From: Terfezia claveryi
Taxonomy: Eukaryota > Ascomycota > Pezizomycetes > Pezizales > Pezizaceae
Assembly (NCBI GenBank): GCA_015179025.1
Contig: WHUX01000047.1
Span: 186,001 to 250,000 of the forward strand
Length of the DNA stretch: 64,000 bases
Direction of reading: 5' to 3'
Shown piece by piece: positions 31,535 through 40,428 of the stretch; positions within the stretch are counted from its first letter, which is position 1; every line of letters begins with the position of its first letter. A program made the translations under genes and the position numbers. The notes below the pieces were generated by a model, which saw only the letters and a list, made by a program, of their open reading frames with translations, ran no database searches and had not been told where the DNA came from.

Positions 31535-32042
31535 ATGCCATCAAGTAAGCCTCTAAAAGAGCTGTCGGTGAATATAGCTGCAAAAGTCCAGGCAGTTAGT
31601 GGAGGTAGACTTCCTCCCACCGGTCCAAAAACTACGACTCGATATGGGCCTAAACCAAAGCCATTAGCTCAGAGAGTGTTCCACTGTCCCAGACCAGCAA
31701 AACGCGTCAAGAGAAGCTATAGCAAGGCTAAAAAAGTTCAAGTGTTGATGTTTATGATCCACCACCGGATCATATGTGATATCACAAAGGAATACCGGCC
31801 TTCAAATCAAATTGAGGCAGCTAGTTACTTTAAGATCCCTCAGAGTACAATTTCTGACTGGTATTGTAATCAAGAAAAGATACAAGAGATAAGAGGAGGA
31901 CACTATCGAGTTGATAACATCACATAGTCTCGATCAGACCCTCGTAGTCTGATCGAGACTAACATCACATGGCGTTGCTCCTGGCCTGAAATGGAAGCAA
32001 AGTTATTCCAATCTTTTGTTCATTGTAGAGAGGAAGGAAAAC
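31535..32042 (+). pseudogene. pogo/CENP-B-like transposase N-terminal DNA-binding fragment, interrupted by a hairpin insertion
   Basis: Frame from 31535 gives a basic region (RYGPKPKPLAQRVF, PRPAKRVKRSYSKAKKVQVL) and a helix-turn-helix-like block (YRPSNQIEAASYFKIPQSTI, SDWYCNQEKIQ) typical of the psq/CENP-B-type DNA-binding part of pogo-superfamily transposases. At 31926 a 35-nt hairpin plus a 10-bp duplication interrupts the frame. Skipping it, the frame continues as NITWRCSWPEMEAKLFQSF and VHCREEGK up to about 32042. No DDE catalytic domain follows. The basis is motif resemblance. Confidence 0.7.
31916..31970. repeat. 35-nt perfect hairpin inserted with 10-bp target duplication
   Basis: AACATCACAT occurs at 31916-31925 and 31961-31970. 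Between them are arms AGTCTCGATCAGAC (31926-31939) and its exact complement (31947-31960) with loop CCTCGTA. Removing insert plus one duplicate restores the reading frame of the surrounding transposase fragment. Confidence 0.9.
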
Positions 32043-32549
32043 TATCGTAGAGACTAGTTATTCAGTAGCGCTATCACATACATATGCAATGGGACACGTA
32101 GATCATAAGCCATGGCTGACGTGAAACGTATAATTTGAGCGCCAAGATCTATTCAATAGGTACAGTAAAAACTATTGAATCTAGAAGTCATATAACATAA
32201 TTTTCAGTGAAGTCACAGAAGATCAGGTGGTGGATTATAATCTCACTTTACTGGACCAAGACGGTGCTGGAACACTCTCTGAGTTAATGGCTTTGGTTTA
32301 TGCCCATACCGAGTTGTAGTTTTGGACCGGTGGAGGAAGTCTGCCTCCAGAAACCACCTGGGCATTTGCAGCTATATTCACGGACAGCACTGTAGATGTT
32401 TCCTTGATAGTATTATGGATAATTACGGTACATTTTAACCTCAGACGTTCACATAACAGTGAGCACGGGCATGTCTCGTGAGATCCTGAAACCCGCATAT
32501 GCATATGTACGTGATAGCGCTACTGAATAACTCGAGTCTCATACGGTAG

Positions 32550-33117
32550 TTTGACGTGGCAGTCTAAACAGATTTTTACGAATGTCTATCCGGAAGTGGC
32601 TAGATTCCATTGTTTTTACTCTTCGTACCGAAATTTAGTCATCTCCATGCTCGTCGCACTCAAATTGATATGTTTCACTTCAGCCATGGCTTATGATCTA
32701 CGTGTCCCACGCATATGTATGGTGATAGCGCTACCGAATAACTTGCACCTGTGGCATGCAGGGGTCACATAAGCTAAGAATGAGGGGATTTGAACGAATC
32801 CCCCATTCTTAACTTATCTGCATCCCAGGGGATTCCCCCACCGCAAATTTTCTAGCTCATCTTGGCGTCAACCGTAGTCGCTTTTGAAAAATAGAGCAAA
32901 GGACAATGGGGTTTGTGATTTGTTCACATGCGCGTATATGTATTCATATAGCAATATGGAGACTTCTCGAAATTTCGCATCTTTGGTGAAGATGGAAAGA
33001 TAGAATCTGATAAGATTCTGCCTGTGATAAAGTCACGTGTGCCGTCTTAAACTGGCCGATTTAAGACGCTATCACGTCCAGCCTGATTTAAGACGCTATC
33101 GCATCCAGCCTCTGCGG
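32550..33117. other. Element-derived fragments and direct repeats, no gene
   Basis: Inverted relative of 32050-32125 at about 32680-32745 (CATGGCTTATGATCTACGTG). A 28-bp direct repeat (GATTTAAGACGCTATC plus CCAGCCT) occurs twice at about 33058-33112, next to the satellite-containing element. Confidence 0.5.
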
Positions 33118-33189
33118 TGTTCTCGGTCCCAGACTCTTGGCGGTGATAACTTTTATCTGCAAGAGTCTGGTACTAAACTGCTCCGAAAC

Positions 33190-33242
33190 TGCACGCGCTA
33201 GCATCTCCGAGCGTTTTGAGCTCGGAGATGCTAGCGCGTGCA
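33190..33242. repeat. Perfect 23-bp-arm hairpin
   Basis: Arms 33190-33212 and 33220-33242 (core CGCTAGCATCTCCGAGC) are exact complements with a 7-nt loop GTTTTGA. Confidence 0.95.
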
Positions 33243-33794
33243 TAGCCTGTTTTCGGAGCTACTAGCGTTGTTTTGAGCTGCATATTTCATAAGCATACAC
33301 AATTGTCATAACGACAACAGCAGAATAAATGTCTACCAAAGCATTCGTTCGGGATTTCGTTCATTTGAGAATGTATTATCTCTAGTTTTGAGAGTTGGAC
33401 AGGATTTAGTTTGACTCGATTTGGTATTATCTTTAGTTTTGAGAGTCGGACAGGATTTGGTTTGACTCTTGATTTACAGAGGCACTAAGAGTCTGGTCAT
33501 GAGAGCAAGGATATCTACTGTCTTGGAGCAGCGATTTGATCTCGGAGCAAGATTTTCTGTGGCTATACTAAGTAACCTATAAGACTAGAAAGCTAGAAAG
33601 CTTAGGTTTTCAATGGGTTGGTCTTAGTTGGAGGGGTTATGAGTATCAACTATCTACTATATTATAGTCTCGAGGCAGTAACTTGATCTCGGAGCAGCAT
33701 TTACTTTGGCTATTCTAAGTAACCTATGAGACTAGAAAGCTAGAAAGCTGCTCCGGGCTCAGGTCTACATTTTAATGGGTTGGTCTTAGTGAAG

Positions 33795-34725
33795 GTGCCT
33801 TATATGCTTGCTCCGGACAATATAGGCTTCCTCGGTGGTGTCTTATATGCTTGCTTCAGGCAATATATGCTTGCTCGGTGCCTCATATTGCTCCGGGCAA
33901 CATATGCTCGCTCAGTGCCTTATATGCTTGCGCCGGACAATATTGGCTTGCTCGGTGGTGTCTTATATGCTTGCTCTAGGCAATATATCCTTGCTCGGTG
34001 CCTCATATGCTTGCTCCGGGCAATATATTCTTGCTCAGTGCCTTATATGCTTGTTCCGGGCAATATAGGCTCGCCCAGTGCCTTATATGCTTGCTCCAGA
34101 CAATATTGGCTTGCTCGGTGGTGTCTTATACGCTTGCTCTAGGCAATATGTGCTTGCTCGGTGCCTTATATACTTGCTCCGGACAATATTGGCTTGCTCG
34201 GTGGTGTCTCATATGCTTGCTCCGGGCAACATAGGCTCGCTTAGTGCCTTATATGCTTGCTCCAGACAATATTGGCTTGCTCGGTGGTGTCTTATAGGCC
34301 TGCTCCGGGCAATATATTCTTGCTCAGTGCCTTATATGCTTGCTCCAGGCAATATATGCTTGCTCGGTGCCTCATATTGCTCCGGGCAACATATGCTCGC
34401 TCAGTGCCTTATATGCTTGCGCCGGACAATATTGGCTTGCTCGGTGGTGTCTTATATGCTTGCTCCAGGCAATATATGCTTGCTCGGTGACTTATATACT
34501 TGCTCCAGACAGTATTGGCTTGCTCGGTAGTGCCTTATATGCTTGCGCCGGACAGTATTGGCTTGCTCGGTGGTGTCTTATATGCTTGCTCGGTACCTTA
34601 TAGGCCTGCTCCGGGCAATATATTCTTGCTCAGTGCCTTATATGCTTGCTCCAGGCAATATATGCTTGCTCAGTGCCTCATATGCTTGCTCCGGGCAATA
34701 AAGGCTTTATAGGCCTGTATTTCCC
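33795..34725 (+). repeat. 40-43-bp satellite, plus-oriented arm
   Basis: About 22 units of GTGCCTTATATGCTTGCTCC followed by GGGCAATATATGCTTGCTCG (40 bp), some 43 bp with GTGGTGTC. The array produces long open frames full of MLAPGNI/YACSRQY, which are repeat artefacts. Confidence 0.95.
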
Positions 34726-37700
34726 GGAGCAGGCCTATAAGGCACCGAGTGAGCGTATATTGCCTAGAGCAAGCATATAAGACACTACCGAGCAAGCTAA
34801 TATTGTCTGGAGCAAGCATATAAGACACCACTGAGCAAGCCAATACTGTCCGGAGCAAGCATATAAGGCACTGGGCGAGCCTATATTGCCCGGAACAAGC
34901 ATATAAGGCACTGAGCAAGAATATATTGCCCGGAGCAAGCATATGAGGCACTGAGCAAGAATATATTGCCCGGAGCAAGCATATATTGCCTGGAGCAAGC
35001 ATATAAGGCACTGAGCAAGAATATATTGCCCGGAGCAGGCCTATAAGACACCACCGAGCAAGCCAATATTGTCTGGAGCAAGCATATAAGGCACTAAGCG
35101 AGCCTATGTTGCCCGGAGCAAGCATATGAGACACCACCGAGCAAGCCAATATTGTCCGGAGCAAGTATATAAGGCACCGAGCAAGCACATATTGCCTAGA
35201 GCAAGCGTATAAGACACCACCGAGCAAGCCAATATTGTCTGGAGCAAGCATATAAGGCACTGGGCGAGCCTATATTGCCCGGAACAAGCATATAAGGCAC
35301 TGAGCAAGAATATATTGCCCGGAGCAAGCATATGAGGCACTGAGCAAGAATATATTGCCCGGAGCAAGCATATATTGCCTGGAGCAAGCATATAAGGCAC
35401 TGAGCAAGAATATATTGCCCGGAGCAGGCCTATAAGACACCACCGAGCAAGCCAATATTGTCTGGAGCAAGCATATAAGGCACTGGGCGAGCCTATATTG
35501 CCCGGAACAAGCATATAAGGTACTGAGCAAGAATATATTGCCCGGAGCAAGCATATGAGGCACCGAGCAAGGATATATTGCCTAGAGCAAGCATATAAGA
35601 CACTGAGCAAGAATATATTGCCCGGAGCAGGCCTATAAGACACCACCGAGCAAGCCAATATTGTCTGGAGCAAGTATATAAGTCACCGAGCAAGCATATA
35701 TTGCCTGGAGCAAGCATATAAGACACCACCGAGCAAGCCAATATTGTCTGGAGCAAGCATATAAGACACCACTGAGCAAGCCAATACTGTCCGGAGCAAG
35801 CATATAAGGCACTGGGCGAGCCTATATTGCCCGGAACAAGCATACAAGGCACTGAGCAAGAATATATTGCCCGGAGCAAGCATATGAGGCACTGAGCAAG
35901 AATATATTGCCCGGAGCAAGCATATATTGCCTGGAGCAAGCATATAAGGCACTGAGCAAGAATATATTGCCCGGAGCAGGCCTATAAGACACCACCGAGC
36001 AAGCCAATATTGTCTGGAGCAAGCATATAAGGCACTGGGCGAGCCTATATTGCCCGGAACAAGCATATAAGGTACTGAGCAAGAATATATTGCCCGGAGC
36101 AAGCATATGAGGCACCGAGCAAGGATATATTGCCTAGAGCAAGCATATAAGACACTGAGCAAGAATATATTGCCCGGAGCAGGCCTATAAGACACCACCG
36201 AGCAAGCCAATACTGTCCGGAGCAAGCATATAAGGCACTGGGCGAGCCTATATTGCCCGGAACAAGCATATAAGGCACTGAGCAAGAATATATTGCCCGG
36301 AGCAAGCATATGAGGCACTGAGCAAGAATATATTGCCCGGAGCAAGCATATATTGCCTGGAGCAAGCATATAAGGCACTGAGCAAGAATATATTGCCCGG
36401 AGCAGGCCTATAAGACACCACCGAGCAAGCCAATATTGTCTGGAGCAAGCATATAAGGCACTAAGCGAGCCTATGTTGCCCGGAGCAAGCATATGAGACA
36501 CCACCGAGCAAGCCAATATTGTCCGGAGCAAGTATATAAGGCACCGAGCAAGCACATATTGCCTAGAGCAAGCGTATAAGACACCACCGAGCAAGCCAAT
36601 ATTGTCTGGAGCAAGCATATAAGGCACTGGGCGAGCCTATATTGCCCGGAACAAGCATATAAGGCACTGAGCAAGAATATATTGCCCGGAGCAAGCATAT
36701 GAGGCACTGAGCAAGAATATATTGCCCGGAGCAGGCCTATAAGGTACCGAGCAAGCATATAAGACACCACCGAGCAAGCCAATACTGTCCGGCGCAAGCA
36801 TATAAGGCACTACCGAGCAAGCCAATACTGTCTGGAGCAAGTATATAAGTCACCGAGCAAGCATATATTGCCTGGAGCAAGCATATAAGACACCACCGAG
36901 CAAGCCAATATTGTCTGGAGCAAGCATATAAGGCACTGGGCGAGCCTATATTGCCCGGAACAAGCATATAAGGCACTGAGCAAGAATATATTGCCCGGAG
37001 CAAGCATATAAGGTACTGAGCAAGAATATATTGCCCGGAGCAAGCATATGAGGCACCGAGCAAGGATATATTGCCTAGAGCAAGCATATAAGACACTGAG
37101 CAAGAATATATTGCCCGGAGCAGGCCTATAAGACACCACCGAGCAAGCCAATATTGTCTGGAGCAAGTATATAAGTCACCGAGCAAGCATATATTGCCTG
37201 GAGCAAGCATATAAGACACCACCGAGCAAGCCAATATTGTCTGGAGCAAGCATATAAGGCACTGAGCGAGCCTATGTTGCCCGGAGCAATATGAGGCACC
37301 GAGCAAGCATATATTGCCCGGAGCAGGCCTATAAGGTACCGAGCAAGCATATAAGACACCACCGAGCAAGCCAATACTGTCCGGCGCAAGCATATAAGGC
37401 ACTACCGAGCAAGCCAATACTGTCTGGAGCAAGTATATAAGTCACCGAGCAAGCATATATTGCCTGGAGCAAGCATATAAGACACCACCGAGCAAGCCAA
37501 TATTGTCTGGAGCAAGCATATAAGGCACTGGGCGAGCCTATATTGCCCGGAACAAGCATATAAGGCACTGAGCAAGAATATATTGCCCGGAGCAAGCATA
37601 TGAGGCACTGAGCAAGAATATATTGCCCGGAGCAAGCATATATTGCCTGGAGCAAGCATATAAGGCACTGAGCAAGAATATATTGCCCGGAGCAGGCCTA

Positions 37701-38006
37701 TAAGACACCACCGAGCAAGCCAATATTGTCTGGAGCAAGCATATAAGGCACTGGGCGAGCCTATATTGCCCGGAACAAGCATATAAGGTACTGAGCAAGA
37801 ATATATTGCCCGGAGCAAGCATATGAAGCACCGAGCAAGGATATATTGCCTAGAGCAAGCATATAAGACACCACCGAGCAAGCCAATATTGTCCGGCGCA
37901 AGCATATAAGGCACTGAGCGAGCCTATGTTGCCTGGAGCAAGCATATGAGACACCACCGAGTAAGCCAATATTGTCCGGAGCAAGCATATAAGGCGCTGA
38001 GCAAGT
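34726..38006 (-). repeat. 40-43-bp satellite, minus-oriented arm with higher-order structure
   Basis: The same unit in inverse orientation, about 80 copies. A higher-order block of five to six units containing GGGCGAGCCTATATTGCCCG recurs near 34871, 35256, 35488, 35815, 36040, 36238, 36628, 36936, 37530 and 37750. The turn between arms is at about 34715-34740 (GGCCTGTATTTCCCGGAGCA). Confidence 0.95.
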
Positions 38007-38160
38007 ATCTACAAGAGTCTGGGACCGAGAACAGTGTTCCGGCAGTGTTCCGGAATGTTTTTGTTGAGATGTTCAAAAATCAATTTCCATTCAAAAACAA
38101 ATACTTTTCTATATAGTATTACATATTCTGCTCCGAAGCCACTAGCGTATTGCATAGTTT

Positions 38161-38198
38161 CCACGCTAGTTCCTCCGAGCTCGGAGGAACTAGCGTGG
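38161..38198. repeat. Perfect 38-bp palindrome without spacer
   Basis: CCACGCTAGTTCCTCCGAG followed directly by its exact complement. It lies just outside the right boundary of the satellite element and shares the CGCTAG and CTCCGAGC elements with the left-hand hairpin at 33190. Confidence 0.95.
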
Positions 38199-38392
38199 CA
38201 ATTTCGGAGTAGGTTACTACCAGACTCTTAGCCGTAGCACTAAAATAATTACAGCGTAGGCACTAAGAGTCTGGTCACGAGAGCACCTCTGCGGCGTCTT
38301 AAGCTGGCTGATCTTAGCTGGCGCAGCAGAAATAATTATTTCGCGACAGATACATAGAGTCTTGGCACGAGAACATCATACCAAGCCTCTAG

Positions 38393-38430
38393 TCGTTCGC
38401 ATAGCTTCGCTTTTGCTACTAAGATATGAT
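38393..38430 (+). repeat. Half copy of the 63.5-kb hairpin
   Basis: CTAGTCGTTCGCATAGCTTC continuing to GCTTTTGCTACTAAG matches the left arm and loop of the hairpin at 63544-63604, preceded in both places by ATACCAAGCCTCTA. Confidence 0.85.
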
Positions 38431-38500
38431 TGTGAGAGGCGCCTTAATTTTGTGCTGGTTACGTAAGCTACGCTAAGCCAATAAAATATCACGGGACGAG

Positions 38501-38536
38501 GCTATGTAGTCCAACCAGACTAGCTATAACCAGACT
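38501..38536 (+). repeat. Paired micro-insertions, 5-bp duplication
   Basis: GCTAT (38501-38505, 38523-38527) flanks GTAGTCCAACCAGACTA, and a second core AACCAGACTA follows immediately at 38528. The first insert begins TAGTC and ends GACTA, as if made from two inverted ends. Confidence 0.6.
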
Positions 38537-39111
38537 AAGGTGCAGCGTTGCATCTTTACCGATCGAGACTACATCCTTACGGAGATGTAAAATTTATCAA
38601 GCCCAAACCAAGAATACAAGTGTTAATAACAGGAGATACCACGCAAACGTCGAAGAAAACTACATGCACAGATAACAAAGAGCCTCTATTCATTGCCCTC
38701 CTCAGGCTCCCGATGTCGTCTCCGTCACACACTATGGCTCGCACTCAAATTTCACCCCTGATACATCTATCCTCCTCCTCCCGCAACTCCTCCAACCGTA
38801 TCTAAAGTTCCAGCATCGTGATTTTCTCCAAATATCGCGCGGTGCGGGGTGTCCGCAGTGGGGGTTTGGTTACAATTAGTTGAGCACGGGCATTTGCATC
38901 ATTTATGACGAAAACCGTTGTCAGGGCGTTACTGAGGTTGCGGGATTATTTGGGAGTGCAGGAGGGCAGAGGCGGGGAGGTTTGAGTGGGTTTGTGTGGA
39001 AGGTGGATTGGTCTAGGCACTAACTACAATCGAGACTTTGGGGATTGCTCTGACTTGACAATGTGTAAAAACTCTACGGAGTAGAACTATGATAAGTCTT
39101 TACCAACGATA

Positions 39112-39146
39112 GTATCGGGATAGTCTGGTTGGCACGTATCGGGATA
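39112..39146 (-). repeat. Micro-insertion with 11-bp duplication and a paralogous empty site
   Basis: GTATCGGGATA at 39112-39122 and 39136-39146 flanks GTCTGGTTGGCAC (core TAGTCTGGTTGGCAC at 39121-39135). The paralogue at 22381-22410 reads CCAACGATATATCGGAATAT with a single target copy. Confidence 0.95.
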
Positions 39147-39227
39147 TTCATGAGCTCTGTGGTATGGCATACCAAATAGACTAGCTTAGTCATTGTGTGC
39201 TTCTTACACCAGACTAGCTCGATGCAT

Positions 39228-39264
39228 AGGCAATGGAGGGTCATGCAACTAGACTAGGCAATGG
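39228..39264 (+). repeat. Micro-insertion (variant core) with 9-bp duplication and an empty site
   Basis: AGGCAATGG at 39228-39236 and 39256-39264 flanks 19 nt ending CAACTAGACT(A). The paralogue near 22535-22550 reads GGCATAGGTAATGGGGCAT with one copy. Confidence 0.8.
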
Positions 39265-39292
39265 GGCATTTTGTGACGTGCATAGCAACTAC

Positions 39293-39501
39293 CACATCCA
39301 CTGGTGAGCAAGAGACCTGGTCAGTTTAGAGACATAGGTCGAGCTTATGCAGTAAGTGACACTACAACGGTCCATTTTTGGGGAAAAAGTGCACAAGGTA
39401 TCTGAGCGCAAAAATAGAGTGGACATTGTAGTGTCACTTACTGCATAAGCTCGACCTATGTCTCTAAACTGACCAGGTCTCTTGCTCACCAGTGGATGCG
39501 G
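39293..39501. mobile_element. 209-bp foldback element, arms of about 73 bp perfect
   Basis: Arm 39295-39367 (CATCCACTGGTGAGCAAGAG at its start) is exactly complementary to 39426-39498, with a 58-bp middle. TAC stands on both sides (39290-39292, 39502-39504). The paralogues at about 22590 (AGCAACTACGCTGATCAG) and 15703 (AGCAGCTACGTGAG) lack it, giving empty sites. No coding capacity. Exact termini are uncertain by a base. Confidence 0.85.
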
Positions 39502-40428
39502 TACGCAGATCAGCCCGGGCCATTATACCAACAAAGCGTTCGACCGTCGTCCTGCCTAGTTTCTCAGGCGGAGGATTCCCTATCACTCGAAACTTACGAA
39601 ATTTCTACCTTCACCTCCAGGAAATCGCCCAAGTCCTCAAAACCTTACCACAGAGAACTTTTTTACATTGCAATTGCCCATCGTCTGTGCCTCTGAGTTT
39701 ATGCTCGAACACCGGTGCGAGAGCTAATTTCAAGTGCAATTTATAATTGCGGCAGCCCATCTGATGAGTTCGGTGGGGGTCGCACTATTTCCTGTCAGGT
39801 GATGATATATAACTATTCCAAGTTCCTTTCGACTCTAGTGAAGCAGAAAGGTTATATGGACTACTTTTGTTATCTAGAGAACTGTATATTGACAGGGTGT
39901 TCAGTGAGGTGATAGTCAAGTTGTTTATTAACCTAACTGAAAACGCAAACTAATATTTAAATCAACCAAATAATGGTGGGACACAAGCATATGCATCTCT
40001 GGTCTATTGACAACAAAGACTTCAATTTCCCCGCCCCTCTCTCTCTCTCTCTCTCTCGGCTTATGCTTTGTGGGCTAACAAATATCGTAAAAGCACACTT
40101 CCTCCGGAAACATTACATATCTTGCAGCGATCGCATATCCGGGGACTTACAAAAAAAGATAAAAGAAAAATAATATCCTTAGAACCTAGTGACAGCGCGA
40201 TGCCCATATAAATCGCCCCCGTAGCTAGGAAATTACAACATAACAAAACTATGAGATGAGGTTGAAAAAAAAAAAAAAAAAAAAAAAAAAAAACACTCAA
40301 AAACGAAGGAAATAACATAATAATGTTGCTCGGTGCGGACGGTGGTTCTAGGATTCACGCCTAGGAGGTTTATTAGGACTATGTCAATCTCGGCTTGATA
40401 GATACAATTACTGGTATTACCTCTGGAA

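Larger units (their letters stand above)
31394..32549 (+). mobile_element. Rearranged pogo/CENP-B-like DNA transposon family copy
   Basis: The left end ACTACCGTAGAGACT followed by GTTATTCGGTAGCG (31394-31424) is matched in inverse orientation at 32506-32549. Related ends also occur at 30040-30110, 32046-32095 and 32690-32750, so several fragments of one family are nested or joined here. The coding fragment is given separately. A second, inverted copy of its N-terminal region (VNIAANAQVVSGGRLPP) is at about 32400-32310 on the minus strand. Confidence 0.6.
33118..38033. mobile_element. 4.9-kb structure bounded by 22-bp perfect inverted repeats and filled with satellite DNA
   Basis: The left boundary TGTTCTCGGTCCCAGACTCT (33118 on, 22 bp to 33139) is matched by its exact complement at 38012-38033. 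Related ends (CACTAAGAGTCTGGTCA) occur at 33484-33500 and 38256-38272. Inside the left flank are a 46-bp-arm palindrome (33190-33242), a 57-bp tandem duplication (about 33366-33479) and a roughly 100-bp direct repeat (about 33525-33625 and 33683-33790). The rest is the two-armed satellite. No transposase is encoded. It could be a non-autonomous element that carried and amplified a satellite. Confidence 0.6.
38590..40428. repeat. NLR downstream module, copy D
   Basis: Parallel to the module of copy C at 21950-23640, interrupted by micro-insertions (39123, 39237) and the 209-bp hairpin (39293-39501). Contains a (CT)n microsatellite (about 40034-40057) and a 29-base poly-A run (40265-40293). No gene. 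Confidence 0.75.

Noticed and set aside
33165..33500. GAGTCTGGT motifs near the satellite as members of the TAGTCTGG family
   Set aside because: They belong to a different repeated end (CAAGAGTCTGG / CACTAAGAGTCTGGTCA) and lack the TTGGCAC half and flanking duplications.
33780..37988. Many long open frames (up to 314 codons) with MLAPGNI/YACSGQY repeats
   Set aside because: They occur in several frames and on both arms, follow the 40-43-bp repeat exactly and have no start, intron or domain logic. They are artefacts of a satellite with few stop codons.
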